Positions 8,141-17,152 of a stretch of 64,000 nt of DNA are shown here, piece by piece. Origin of the DNA: Vagococcus jeotgali (lineage in GTDB: Bacteria > Bacillota > Bacilli > Lactobacillales > Vagococcaceae). Numbering within the stretch: the stretch's first letter is position 1; each line of letters opens with the position of its first letter. The notes beneath the pieces are model-generated. The model saw nothing but the letters and a program-made list of their open reading frames with translations. It ran no database searches and was not told where the DNA came from. The stretch spans positions 1,426,001 through 1,490,000 of the forward strand of contig NZ_CP142146.1 of the NCBI RefSeq assembly GCF_035918315.1, written 5' to 3'. The translations under genes and the position numbers were made by a program.

Positions 8141-10837
8141 ATGACAAAGAAAAAAGTTTATATCATCTCTCACAGCCATTGGGATAGAGAATGGTACTTA
8201 CCATACGAACAACACCATATGAGACTTGTCCGTTTAATGGATGATCTTTTAGAGATTTTTAAAACAAATCCAGACTTCAATAGCTTCCATTTAGATGGGC
8301 AAACTATTATTTTAGATGACTACTTACAAGTTCGTCCTGAAAAACGTGAGGAAGTCCAAGCAGCCATTGATAATGGTAAATTAAAAATTGGACCTTTCTA
8401 TATTTTACAAGATGACTTCTTAATTAGTAGTGAGTCAAATGCTCGTAACACTATGATTGGTTTAGAAGAAAGTCGTAAGTGGGGAGATCCTGTGATGTTA
8501 GGTTATTTCCCAGATACATTTGGTAATATGGGACAAACACCACAAATGATGAAAGAAGCTGGCATTGAAGCTGCAGCTTTTGGTCGCGGTGTAAAACCAA
8601 CTGGATTTAATAACGCCGTGATTAATGACGAAAAATATGCTTCTCAGTTTTCTGAAATGTGGTGGGAAGGTCCTGACAAATCTAATATCTTCGCCCTATT
8701 ATTTGCCAACTGGTACAGTAATGGTAATGAGATACCAGCTAAAAAAGAAGAAGCTATTGCTTTTTGGGATCAAAAATTAGCTGATGCCCAGCAGTATGCT
8801 TCAACAGATCATATATTGATGATGAACGGTGTGGATCACCAACCCGTACAAAAAGACGTGACACAAGCGATTAAGCTAGCTAACGAATTGTACCCTGACT
8901 ACGAATTTATTCACAGTAACTTTGATGACTATTTAAGTGCTGTTATGAGTGATGTCCCTGATAATTTAAGTACAGTAGAAGGAGAATTAACTTCTCAAGA
9001 AACAGATGGATGGTATACATTAGCTAACACATCTTCTGCTCGTATTTACTTAAAACAACGTAATACTGATGTCCAAAGACAATTAGAAAATGTGACAGAG
9101 CCACTAGCTACTATGGCTTATGAAGTAACAAAGAACTATCCTCATGACGAGTTACGTTATGCATGGAAAACTCTAATGCAAAATCACCCTCATGATAGTA
9201 TTTGTGGCTGTAGTGTGGATGAGGTGCATCAAGAGATGATGACACGTTACCAAAAGGCTGAAGAAGTAGGTAAATTCCTAGCTGAAGAAGCTGAGACTGC
9301 CTTAGTAGACTCAATTAACACATCTAAATTTGCTAAAGATAGTAAACCTTTTGTTATCTTTAATACAGCTGGAACTAAGCGAACTCAAATCGTTGAAACA
9401 ACAATCGAGTGGAAACGCCTAACGTTTGCTGAGGGTATTCCTTTAGAGTTATATCACCAGTTAGAAGAAGAAGTGAAAAACTTAACTGATTTCTATGTGA
9501 TAGATGAAAATGGACAAGCTGTACCTGCTGAAGTTGTTAAAACAGATGTCGCTTTTGATTACGATTTACCAACTGACCGATTTAGAATTCCTTATATGGC
9601 CATTTACGTGACGGTACGCATGAGTATTGAAAAAATGCCTGGTATGTCTTGGAGTACTTTTGCTCTACTTGAAGGAAAATATGAACTTACTGGTAAGTCC
9701 CTTGTAGATGATAACACAATGACTTTAGAAAATGATTATGTTAAGGCTGAAGTTCAACCAAACGGCCTAATTAACTTTACAGATAAAATCCATAATAACA
9801 CTTACTCAAGTGGGCTTATTTATGAAAATGTTGGTGATGTTGGTAATGAGTATATCTTTAAGCAACCGCGTGAAGATAAAGCATTATATGCTCACAACTT
9901 CCCTACAACTCGTGAAGTGATTGTTGACTCACCACTTGTTGCTGAAATTTTAATCACACAACGTATGATGATTCCAGTATCAGCTGAAAAACTACTTCAA
10001 GACGAGATGGAAGCTGTCTATGAAATGCGTCAACGAAAAGCAAACCGTAGTACAAAACTTGCTGAGTTTGTGATTAAAACAGTGGTTCGTCTAGAAAAAT
10101 ACAATAAACAAATAACGTTCCATACAGAATTTGACAACCAAATGAAAGATCATAGATTACGTGTCTTATTCCCTACTGGTATCACTGCTGATACGCATTT
10201 TGCTGAAAGTATTTTTGAAGTGGTAGAAAGACCAAATAATGTGAACCAAGCAACTTGGGAAAACCCAACAAACCCTCAACATCAACATTCATTTGTCAAT
10301 GTTCACGATGACAAACAAGGAGTAACTGTTGCTAACTACGGGTTAAATGAATATGAATTACTTAGTGATGACAATACAATTGCACTAACTATTTTAAGAG
10401 CAGTTGGTGAATTAGGTGACTGGGGTTACTTCCCAACACCAGAAGCACAGTGTTTAGGTGAGCAATCTGTTGACTTTGCTATTGAATTCCACGGTAAAGA
10501 TGATATGTATGAGACGTTTACTAATGCTCAAGGATTCCAAATCCCTTGGACAATCACTCAAACAGATATTCATGAAGGCACTCAAAAACCAACGCATCAA
10601 TTCTTAAATCTTGAAGGTGATCAATACGCTCTAACAGCGATTAAACGCCAAGAAAATGGTGTTGATATTATCACACGTGGCTTTAACTTATCTAATACTG
10701 AAACATGTGATGTTAATATTGATATACCTGGCTACACAGCTCATGAAGCCAATATGATTGAAGAATTTAAAGAAGAAACACCAGTTGAGACAACTTTAAT
10801 TCCTGCTAAGATTCAAACGCTTAGATGGACTAAATAA
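8141..10837 (+). CDS. GH38 alpha-mannosidase
   Basis: The 898-residue retaining, zinc-dependent alpha-mannosidase belongs to GH38, related to MngB and the pneumococcal alpha-1,3-mannosidase. The N-terminal metal site SHSHWDREWYLP (residues 10-21) and the nucleophile motif GYFPDTFGNMGQTPQM (Asp about 125) are intact, as is the NHPHDSICGCSVDEVH signature. No signal peptide is present. It is the last gene of the GH125-GH38 operon and is followed by a strong terminator. Together with GH92 and GH125 it would dismantle the mannose part of high-mannose N-glycans taken up by the cell. Confidence 0.95.
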   Translation: MTKKKVYIISHSHWDREWYLPYEQHHMRLVRLMDDLLEIFKTNPDFNSFHLDGQTIILDDYLQVRPEKREEVQAAIDNGKLKIGPFYILQDDFLISSESNARNTMIGLEESRKWGDPVMLGYFPDTFGNMGQTPQMMKEAGIEAAAFGRGVKPTGFNNAVINDEKYASQFSEMWWEGPDKSNIFALLFANWYSNGNEIPAKKEEAIAFWDQKLADAQQYASTDHILMMNGVDHQPVQKDVTQAIKLANELYPDYEFIHSNFDDYLSAVMSDVPDNLSTVEGELTSQETDGWYTLANTSSARIYLKQRNTDVQRQLENVTEPLATMAYEVTKNYPHDELRYAWKTLMQNHPHDSICGCSVDEVHQEMMTRYQKAEEVGKFLAEEAETALVDSINTSKFAKDSKPFVIFNTAGTKRTQIVETTIEWKRLTFAEGIPLELYHQLEEEVKNLTDFYVIDENGQAVPAEVVKTDVAFDYDLPTDRFRIPYMAIYVTVRMSIEKMPGMSWSTFALLEGKYELTGKSLVDDNTMTLENDYVKAEVQPNGLINFTDKIHNNTYSSGLIYENVGDVGNEYIFKQPREDKALYAHNFPTTREVIVDSPLVAEILITQRMMIPVSAEKLLQDEMEAVYEMRQRKANRSTKLAEFVIKTVVRLEKYNKQITFHTEFDNQMKDHRLRVLFPTGITADTHFAESIFEVVERPNNVNQATWENPTNPQHQHSFVNVHDDKQGVTVANYGLNEYELLSDDNTIALTILRAVGELGDWGYFPTPEAQCLGEQSVDFAIEFHGKDDMYETFTNAQGFQIPWTITQTDIHEGTQKPTHQFLNLEGDQYALTAIKRQENGVDIITRGFNLSNTETCDVNIDIPGYTAHEANMIEEFKEETPVETTLIPAKIQTLRWTK

Positions 10838-10841
10838 CTTA

Positions 10842-10884
10842 AAATCCACTCATTTTTAATTAAAAGAATGAGTGGGTTTTTTAT
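10842..10884 (+). terminator. Terminator of the GH125-GH38 operon
   Basis: A stem pairs TCCACTCATT with AATGAGTGGG and is followed by TTTTTT. Confidence 0.85.
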
Positions 10885-10890
10885 TTATAA

Positions 10891-10926
10891 CAAAAAACAA
10901 GACTAGCATCAACTAGTCCTGTTTGT
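10891..10926 (-). terminator. Terminator of tkt
   Basis: On the minus strand the stem GGACTAG/CTAGTC is followed by TTGTTTTTTG. Confidence 0.8.
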
Positions 10927-10937
10927 AATTATAATGA

Positions 10938-12938
10938 TTAATTTAACCCTTTAAATGTTGAAACAACATTTTCTACTGTAAATCCGTACTCTTGCATCAC
11001 TTTATTTCCGGGAGCACTTGCACCAAATTCTTCTATTCCAATCAAAGCACCATTTAGTCCTGTGTAACGTTCCCAACCAACTGTTGAGCCCATTTCGATA
11101 GAAACACGTTTTTCAACTGTTGATGGTAAAACCGATTCTTTGTATTCTTTAGATTGAGAATCAAAAAGCATTGTTGATGGCATAGAAACAACTGACACAT
11201 CAATACCTTCACCACGTAATACTTTTTGTGCTTCCATAGCTAAGTTCACTTCTGAACCTGTTGCAATTAAAATACCATCTGCTTTTTCACCTTGTTGAGC
11301 CGATAATACATACCCACCACGAGCCACACCTTCATAAGCTTTTTCTTTAGTTCCTTCTAATACTGGAAGGTTTTGTCGAGATAAAGCTAGAACTGTAGGT
11401 GTTTGTGTTGCTGTAGCTGCTAATTTCCAAGCTGCTGATACTTCATTACCGTCAGCAGGACGAATTAAGTTCACATTTGGCATACCACGTAAACTTGACA
11501 GTTGCTCAATCGGTTCATGAGTTGGTCCATCTTCCCCAACAGCAATTGAATCATGTGTTAAGACATATGTCACAGGAACTTTTTGAATAGCTGATAGGCG
11601 TAATGCTGGGCGTAGGTAGTCAACAAAGACGAAGAATGTTCCTCCGTACACACGCGTGCCACCATGTAATGAAATACCATTCATCGCAGCTGCCATTCCA
11701 AACTCACGTACACCAAACCAGATATTACGGCCTTGATACTGTCCTGGTTCAAAATCCAACTCATCTGCTACCATAGTATTATTTGATGAAGATAAATCAG
11801 CAGAACCACCCCAGAAATTAGGTAGAGCTTTAGATAGAGCTTGGATTGCTTCTTTACTTGTCACACGACTTGCAGCACTCTCTCCTACTTCATAAGCTGG
11901 TAATACTTTTTCTAAATCAACCACAACTTCTTCACTAAAGCTTTCTGTAAATTGTTTAGCTAACTCTGGATATTCAGCTTTGTAGCTTTCAAATAATTCA
12001 TGCCAAGCTGCTTCTTTTTCTTGACCTTTAACAACCATATCCTCATGGAATCTCTCTTCAACTTCTTTTGGTACAGTAAATTCTGGGTAATCCCAACCAT
12101 AATTAGCTTTGGCATGAGCTACACCATCTACCCCAAGTGGCGCTCCGTGAGCTTTATTTGTTCCTTCATTAGTCGCACCAAAACCAATAATTGTTTTCAC
12201 TTCAATAATAGTCGGCTTAGCTGATTGAGCACGAGCAATACTAATTGCCTCTTCTAGTGACTCTAAATTATTACCATCTTCTACTAAAATATGGTGCCAA
12301 CCTGATGCTTCAAAACGCCCCTTAACATCTTCACTAAATGATTTGTCTAAAGGACCATCTAAAGAGATGTCATTTGAATCATATAACACAATCAGTTTAT
12401 CTAATTTAAGGTGACCAGCTAAACTAATAGCTTCTTGAGAAACACCTTCCATTAAATCCCCATCACCGCATAAAGCATAGGTGTAATGATCAACGATATT
12501 ATAATTTTCTTTGTTGTACGTTGCAGCTAAGTGAGCTTCTGCCATTGCAAAACCAACACTCATTGCAATCCCTTGTCCTAATGGTCCTGTCGTCGCTTCA
12601 ACCCCGTCAGTATGTAATACTTCAGGATGTCCTGGCGTTAAACTATCCCACTGGCGAAATTGTTTTAATTGATCCATCGGTAAGTCATAACCTGATAAAT
12701 GTAATAAGCTATAAAGCATAGCTGAACCATGTCCTGCTGATAAAACAAAACGATCACGATCCACCCAGTTTCTTGACGTTTTTGGGTTTACTTTTAAAAA
12801 TTTTGTCCAAAGCACATAGGCCATTGGTGCTGCACCCATTGGTAATCCAGGATGACCTGAATTAGCTTTTTGAATCATATCTAAACTTAATGTACGGATT
12901 GAATTAACACCTAACTGATCTGTTTTATCAAATAACAT
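10938..12938 (-). CDS. tkt: Transketolase
   Basis: The 666-residue, thiamine-diphosphate-dependent enzyme moves two-carbon units between pentose phosphate sugars and glycolytic intermediates. Family motifs are present from end to end: [20 protein letters not shown] at the N terminus, the TPP motif [13 protein letters not shown], TEVxTIIG-type loop [13 protein letters not shown], and the pyrimidine-binding region with [15 protein letters not shown]. Length is normal. It lies next to the DUF896 gene and lexA, the same neighbourhood as in Bacillus subtilis (lexA-yneAB-ynzC-tkt). Confidence 0.97.
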   Translation of the reverse strand: MLFDKTDQLGVNSIRTLSLDMIQKANSGHPGLPMGAAPMAYVLWTKFLKVNPKTSRNWVDRDRFVLSAGHGSAMLYSLLHLSGYDLPMDQLKQFRQWDSLTPGHPEVLHTDGVEATTGPLGQGIAMSVGFAMAEAHLAATYNKENYNIVDHYTYALCGDGDLMEGVSQEAISLAGHLKLDKLIVLYDSNDISLDGPLDKSFSEDVKGRFEASGWHHILVEDGNNLESLEEAISIARAQSAKPTIIEVKTIIGFGATNEGTNKAHGAPLGVDGVAHAKANYGWDYPEFTVPKEVEERFHEDMVVKGQEKEAAWHELFESYKAEYPELAKQFTESFSEEVVVDLEKVLPAYEVGESAASRVTSKEAIQALSKALPNFWGGSADLSSSNNTMVADELDFEPGQYQGRNIWFGVREFGMAAAMNGISLHGGTRVYGGTFFVFVDYLRPALRLSAIQKVPVTYVLTHDSIAVGEDGPTHEPIEQLSSLRGMPNVNLIRPADGNEVSAAWKLAATATQTPTVLALSRQNLPVLEGTKEKAYEGVARGGYVLSAQQGEKADGILIATGSEVNLAMEAQKVLRGEGIDVSVVSMPSTMLFDSQSKEYKESVLPSTVEKRVSIEMGSTVGWERYTGLNGALIGIEEFGASAPGNKVMQEYGFTVENVVSTFKGLN

Positions 12939-13012
12939 CTAACATCCTCCTATTTAGGTTTTTTTTACCTTTATTGTATTTTACAACGGTTACATTATTT
13001 TTTCAAGGTAAA

Positions 13013-13044
13013 ATTGAAAAACATGGAAGAGTTATCTTCCATGT
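13013..13044 (-). terminator. Terminator overlapping the end of the DUF896 gene
   Basis: On the minus strand ACATGGAAGA/TCTTCCATGT is followed by TTTTTC. The TAA stop codon of the DUF896 gene lies in the loop. Confidence 0.75.
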
Positions 13045-13274
13045 AATCCTTTTTCTTTTTGAATTTGTTTTAATTTTTCTGGAGTCACATCTGTTCCTTC
13101 TTCATCTACAACTTTCATACCCTCTATTTGATTTTTCATACCTGAGCGAAAGGTTTGAATATACTCATCTCTTAACTCTTGTTGTTCTTTTTGTTCTGCC
13201 TCTGTTAAAGACGCCTCTGATTTAGCTTTTTTCGCTAATTCGTTAATTCTATCTAATTTATCTTTACTTAACAT
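13032..13274 (-). CDS. ynzC: DUF896 family protein (YnzC-like)
   Basis: The 80-residue protein has the DUF896 signature: an N-terminal helical hairpin ([20 protein letters not shown]) and the conserved [15 protein letters not shown] stretch. Members are small cytoplasmic proteins of undefined biochemical function; YnzC of B. subtilis is encoded in the SOS-controlled yneA operon. Here the gene is divergent from lexA and its start is only 85 bases from the lexA SOS box, so a shared LexA effect is possible but not shown. Confidence 0.88.
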   Translation of the reverse strand: MLSKDKLDRINELAKKAKSEASLTEAEQKEQQELRDEYIQTFRSGMKNQIEGMKVVDEEGTDVTPEKLKQIQKEKGLHGR

Positions 13275-13358
13275 ATTATATTCCTCCTTGGATTGACTAC
13301 CTAAATAGTAGCTTAAATTCTTTAAAAATTCAATTAATTAGCTGCCTTAACCTAAAAA

Positions 13359-13372
13359 CGAACATGTGTTTG
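13359..13372. promoter_or_regulatory. SOS (LexA) box at the lexA promoter
   Basis: CGAACATGTGTTTG matches the Gram-positive LexA consensus CGAAC-N4-GTTCG with one mismatch. It overlaps a likely -35 (TTGATT, 13370-13375), 17 bases before TACACT (13393-13398), fitting lexA autorepression. Confidence 0.85.
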
Positions 13373-13425
13373 ATTAACTTAAACTTTTATGTTACACTCA
13401 AAAAAAAGCGAAAAGAGGGAATCGA

Positions 13426-14046
13426 ATGTCAAACTCTCGTTCATCTAGACAAATTAATGTTTTAAGATATATATACGAACAAGTTGAAGAAAAAGGATAC
13501 CCACCAACGGTTAGAGAAATTGGAACAGCTGTTAATCTATCTTCCACCTCTACTGTTCATGGTCACCTATCAAGATTAGAAAAAAAAGGACTTATTCAAC
13601 GAGATCCAACAAAGCCACGTGCTATTGAATTAACCGATGAAGGACTTAAATTAATAGGAGTTAAATCACCTTTTATTCCTATGTTAGGAGTTGTTACAGC
13701 TGGTGAACCGATCCTGGCTGTCGAAGAAGCATCGGATTTCTTTCCTCTACCTCCTGATTTAAAATATGAAGAAAATAGTTTATTTATGCTAACGATTCGT
13801 GGGGAGAGTATGATCAATGCAGGTATATTTGACGGAGATCATGTCATTGTTAGAAAACAGTCTCAAGCAAACAATGGTGATATTATTATTGCTATGACAG
13901 ATGACAATGAAGCAACATGTAAACGATTCTTTAAAGAAGACCACTACATTCGACTACAACCTGAAAACGACACATTAGAGCCTATTATTTTAGATAATGT
14001 CTCTGTTTTAGGTAAAGTCGTTGGATTATATCGTAACCATATATAA
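13426..14046 (+). CDS. lexA: LexA repressor
   Basis: The 206-residue SOS repressor has an N-terminal winged-helix DNA-binding domain (residues 1-70, [20 protein letters not shown]) and a C-terminal S24-type self-cleavage domain. The cleavage bond Ala92-Gly93, nucleophile Ser128 (RGESM) and general base Lys166 (TCKRF) are all in place, so RecA-stimulated autocleavage should be intact. A LexA box lies in its own promoter. A downstream gene on the same strand also has LexA boxes. Confidence 0.97.
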   Translation: MSNSRSSRQINVLRYIYEQVEEKGYPPTVREIGTAVNLSSTSTVHGHLSRLEKKGLIQRDPTKPRAIELTDEGLKLIGVKSPFIPMLGVVTAGEPILAVEEASDFFPLPPDLKYEENSLFMLTIRGESMINAGIFDGDHVIVRKQSQANNGDIIIAMTDDNEATCKRFFKEDHYIRLQPENDTLEPIILDNVSVLGKVVGLYRNHI

Positions 14047-14047
14047 T

Positions 14048-14075
14048 AAAGCATTTAATAAATGCTTTATTTTTT
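14048..14075 (+). terminator. lexA terminator
   Basis: AAAGCATTTA/AAATGCTTT is followed by ATTTTTT, separating lexA from the next SOS-controlled transcription unit. Confidence 0.8.
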
Positions 14076-14077
14076 AC

Positions 14078-14129
14078 TTTACAAATCGAACAAGCATTCG
14101 TATAATAAGGACAATCGAACAAATGTTCT
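14078..14129 (+). promoter_or_regulatory. SOS-controlled promoter with two LexA boxes
   Basis: TTTACA (14078-14083) and TATAAT (14101-14106) are spaced by exactly 17 bases. One LexA box, CGAACAAGCATTCG (14087-14100), fills the spacer with one mismatch. A second, CGAACAAATGTTCT (14116-14129), lies over the expected transcription start. This is a textbook layout for tight LexA repression of the small gene that follows. Confidence 0.85.
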
Positions 14130-14154
14130 TATTAAGAATAAAGGAGAGATCATC

Positions 14155-14361
14155 ATGTTAGCATTAAGAAGATATGCGTTTATTTTAGTTGTTTTGATTG
14201 TTGGGATGTTTTTAGGGAATATGAGTTTAAATATTGCCCTACTTGTTTTAACCCCTCTTGTCTTAATTTGGTTGATGTTATGGGATGATAAAAATTACAA
14301 GCGCCGACAAAAACAAGATTATATGAAGAAACAACAACATTACTGTTCTTATAAAAAATAA
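14155..14361 (+). CDS. Small SOS-controlled membrane protein, unknown
   Basis: A 68-residue protein not recognised as any named family. Residues 6-23 and about 26-43 form two hydrophobic segments (YAFILVVLIVGMFLGN and IALLVLTPLVLIWLML), followed by a strongly basic tail (DDKNYKRRQKQDYMKKQQ) that is probably cytoplasmic. The start is chosen at 14155, after AAAGGAGAG; a longer in-frame reading from 14062 would run through the promoter and SOS boxes. By position next to lexA and double LexA control it resembles the small SOS cell-division inhibitors YneA of Bacillus and SosA of Staphylococcus, but it has no LysM domain and a different topology. That role is a hypothesis. Confidence 0.75.
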   Translation: MLALRRYAFILVVLIVGMFLGNMSLNIALLVLTPLVLIWLMLWDDKNYKRRQKQDYMKKQQHYCSYKK

Positions 14362-14385
14362 GTAAACTCTACTTATCTAATGACA

Positions 14386-14428
14386 ATAAAAAATAATCAT
14401 AGGCATATAACCGCCTACGGTTATTTTT
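14386..14428 (+). terminator. Terminator of the small SOS gene
   Basis: The stem AAAAAATAATCATAGGC/GCCTACGGTTATTTTTT has two mismatches or wobble pairs and ends in a T run. Confidence 0.8.
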
Positions 14429-14488
14429 TATTGATTTATTAACCCAATTCCTCTAATCTTGATTTGACAACAAGAAAGGAAGATATAG

Positions 14489-15523
14489 ATGACATCAACT
14501 ATTGAATTAACTAGCCAATTAACTAATATCGCTTCACCAACAGGAAATACTTTTACTATTATCGACTACATTGAGACTCTTTTAAAAGAATCAAATTATG
14601 TACCGAAAAAAACGAACAAAGGTGCACTACTAGTAAGTGTTCCAGGAAATGATGACCATAAACATCGCTTTATTACAGCTCATGTGGATACTCTTGGTGC
14701 TATGGTTCGTGCTATTAAACCTGATGGTAGACTTAAGATTGATCTAATTGGAGGTTTTAAGTTTAATGCCATTGAAGGTGAATACTGTACAGTCTACACA
14801 CAAAATGGTAAAGAACTAACAGGAACGATTTTAATGCATCAAACCAGTGTTCATGTCTATAAAGATGCTGGTGATGCTCCTAGAAACCAAGACAATATGA
14901 AGATTAGACTGGATGAAAAAGTAACAAGTAAAGAAGAAACTCAAAAATTAGGGATTCAAGTTGGTGATTTTATTAGCTTTGACCCACGTACTGTCATTAC
15001 TCCTACTGGCTTTATTAAATCTAGACATCTTGATGACAAAGTGAGTGTTGCTATTTTAATTAATTTTCTACTTCAACTGAAAAAATCAGGTGATACGATT
15101 CCATTTACGACACACTTTTTATTTTCTAATAATGAAGAAATTGGTTATGGCGGTAATTCAAATATTGACCCTCGTGTGATTGAGTATGTTGCCGTTGATA
15201 TGGGTGCTATGGGTGATGATCAACAAACTGATGAATACAGCGTCTCAATCTGTGTAAAAGATGGAAGCGGGCCCTATCACCTTTCTCTTAGAAATCATTT
15301 TGTTACACTTTGTCAAAATAACCACATTCCTTACCAGCTAGATATCTACCCTTACTACGGTAGTGATGCCTCTGCTGCTATCAGATCTGGTGCTGATATT
15401 AAGCATGGTTTAATCGGGGCAGGTATCGAGGCTAGTCATGCTTATGAAAGAACACATATTGAATCAATTGAAGCTACTGAAAAATTAGTAGCAGCTTATT
15501 TATTCAGCAAAGAATTAATATGA
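14489..15523 (+). CDS. M42 family metallo-aminopeptidase
   Basis: The 344-residue cytoplasmic peptidase belongs to family M42 (FrvX/PepA-type, often mislabelled as endoglucanase), a two-metal enzyme that forms large tetrahedral complexes and removes N-terminal residues from peptides. Metal ligands are visible in TAHVDTLGAMV, HLDDKVSVA, NNEEIGYGGN (base Glu plus ligand) and AVDMGAMG, with a C-terminal His in ASHAYERTH. The start is preceded by GAAAGGAAG. It stands alone between two terminator or intergenic regions. Confidence 0.92.
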   Translation: MTSTIELTSQLTNIASPTGNTFTIIDYIETLLKESNYVPKKTNKGALLVSVPGNDDHKHRFITAHVDTLGAMVRAIKPDGRLKIDLIGGFKFNAIEGEYCTVYTQNGKELTGTILMHQTSVHVYKDAGDAPRNQDNMKIRLDEKVTSKEETQKLGIQVGDFISFDPRTVITPTGFIKSRHLDDKVSVAILINFLLQLKKSGDTIPFTTHFLFSNNEEIGYGGNSNIDPRVIEYVAVDMGAMGDDQQTDEYSVSICVKDGSGPYHLSLRNHFVTLCQNNHIPYQLDIYPYYGSDASAAIRSGADIKHGLIGAGIEASHAYERTHIESIEATEKLVAAYLFSKELI

Positions 15524-15841
15524 TTTTTTAAAAACCTCTTGACCTTTATCACTTTTAAGCGTAAAGTATAATCCATAAGCTTAAATTATAGTGTGGGTAT
15601 CTAACCCATGATGAGCAGGCAATATGCGGATTGCTTAAGTTTAATTTTTTCGCATACATTTAATGTTTTTTAAACCATTAAAATTGCCTCAACAGTTTAT
15701 AATAAAGTTTTACGTTCGTGATAGTTAAGTTGACAGTTAATTATCAATACTAAGCTCATTAATCAGCTCATCAATTTAATTGATTAGACTTAGTAGAAAA
15801 ACGAACAAATAAAATGTTATATTCTAAAGGAGGAATTATTT
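15524..15841 (+). other. 318-bp intergenic region with possible leader or small RNA
   Basis: No gene is apparent. A TATAAT (15567-15572) with no good -35 precedes a short stretch with two small hairpins, TGGGT/ACCCA near 15595 and GCAAT/ATTGC near 15630, ending in TTTAATTTTTT. A third stem, TACTAAG/CTTAGTA (15748-15795), lies just before the L25 ribosome binding site and could be an autoregulatory leader. I could not match any of these to a known RNA family. Confidence 0.35.
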
Positions 15842-16468
15842 ATGTCAGTAGTATTACAAGTAGCAGCAAGAGAAGTACGTCCAAGATCATTACGTAAAAA
15901 ATTAAGAGCAGAAGGTCGTGTACCTGGTGCTGTTAACGGAAACGGAATTGAAAATTTATCAATTTCTGTTAATGAAAAAGAATTAGACAAAGCAATCCGT
16001 GAAAATGGATTAAACGCTGTTTATACTTTAGACTTAGACGGTAAAAAAGTTAATACATTATTACACGATTATGAGTTAGATACATTTACAAAAGCTTGGA
16101 TTCACGTTGAATTCTTAGCTGTTGATATGACTCAATTAACAGAAGTTGAAGCTGAATTAGTTCTTGTTGGAACTCCTAAAGGCGTTAAAGCTGGTGGCGT
16201 GTTAGAGCAAAACTTATACAACGTTCAAGTTTCTGCAACACCTGATAATTTACCAGAACGTGTTGAAGTGAATATCGAGCCTTTAGTAATTGGTGATGCT
16301 TTAACTATTGGAGATATTCCAGCTCATGCAGACTACACAATCGTAACAGATGCTGAAGAGCAAATCTGTGCGGTAACTGAGTTTGTTGCAGTTGAAGAAA
16401 TCGAAGTTCCAGCTACAGCTGTTGAACCTGAGATTGTTGACCAAAAAGGTAAAGAAGAAGAAGAATAA
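15842..16468 (+). CDS. rplY: Ribosomal protein L25 / general stress protein Ctc
   Basis: The 208-residue long-form L25 (Ctc/TL5 type) binds 5S rRNA. The N-terminal RNA-binding domain (LRKKLRAEGRVPGAVNG) is followed by the C-terminal beta domain with TPKGVKAGGVLEQNL and NLPERVEVNI, and an acidic tail rich in Glu. AAAGGAGG supports the start. It is monocistronic, with its own terminator. A stem-loop precedes the ribosome binding site. Confidence 0.95.
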   Translation: MSVVLQVAAREVRPRSLRKKLRAEGRVPGAVNGNGIENLSISVNEKELDKAIRENGLNAVYTLDLDGKKVNTLLHDYELDTFTKAWIHVEFLAVDMTQLTEVEAELVLVGTPKGVKAGGVLEQNLYNVQVSATPDNLPERVEVNIEPLVIGDALTIGDIPAHADYTIVTDAEEQICAVTEFVAVEEIEVPATAVEPEIVDQKGKEEEE

Positions 16469-16479
16469 TCTTCATCAAG

Positions 16480-16515
16480 GAGCTTGTGATCATCTATGGT
16501 CGCAAGCTTTTTTAT
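16480..16515 (+). terminator. Terminator of rplY
   Basis: AGCTTGTGA/TCGCAAGCT is followed by TTTTTTA. Confidence 0.8.
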
Positions 16516-16546
16516 ATGTTAATTTCAAAATAAAAGTGAGGTTTTT

Positions 16547-17038
16547 ATGAAAAAAATATTAAATAAAGAAACCATTAGCTATCTAATATTTGGTGTTTTA
16601 ACCACTGTGGTTTATTTTTTAACTCGTTTTTTTGTCGTTTATTTAACTGGAAACTCAATGGCAGGTGTTGTGTACGCTCAAATCAGTGCCATATTATTTG
16701 CCTTTTTTACTAATAAATTATTTGTTTTCAAAGACAAAGACTGGTCCATTAAAGTAGTGATGATACAGCTGCTTGGATTTATTATTGGTCGCCTATTCGT
16801 CTTTTTCCTAGATGTTGGTATTACTTACCTAGCTGTCCAAAAAAATGCTGACTTCTTTATCCATTTATTTTGGTTAGATCAAATTGATTATAACAGCTTT
16901 TTCTTTGCCTCTCCTTTAATGAGAAACTTCATTGGATCAGAAAAATTATTAAATGAATTTATCTTTGCTCTTTTCGTTCAAGTTTTAGCCATAATTTTAA
17001 ATTATATCATCTCTAAAAAGGCTATTTTTAAAAAATAA
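16547..17038 (+). CDS. GtrA family membrane protein
   Basis: The 163-residue protein has four hydrophobic segments and the GtrA/DPMS signature: YLIFGVLTTVVYFLTRFF at the N terminus and AFFTNKLFVFKDK after the second segment. Such proteins are thought to help flip or anchor polyprenyl-linked sugars for cell-surface glycan modification. No glycosyltransferase partner is adjacent, so the substrate is open. A second, shorter GtrA protein is encoded at 23702-24112. Confidence 0.85.
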   Translation: MKKILNKETISYLIFGVLTTVVYFLTRFFVVYLTGNSMAGVVYAQISAILFAFFTNKLFVFKDKDWSIKVVMIQLLGFIIGRLFVFFLDVGITYLAVQKNADFFIHLFWLDQIDYNSFFFASPLMRNFIGSEKLLNEFIFALFVQVLAIILNYIISKKAIFKK

Positions 17039-17152
17039 CAAACCTTTTAAAATATCTCTTAAGAAAGAATTTTTCAGGTTCCACAAGCCTTATCTTATGT
17101 TAAAATAACGTGGACACAATTAAAATCAATAGGAAAGTAGGATGAATATTTA

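Noticed and set aside
14062-14154. N-terminal extension of the small SOS protein from 14062
   Set aside because: It runs through the promoter and both LexA boxes and has no ribosome binding site; the ATG at 14155 follows AAAGGAGAG.
15801-15820. CGAAC...GTTAT before L25 as a possible SOS box
   Set aside because: The half-sites are eight bases apart instead of four and the right half matches poorly.
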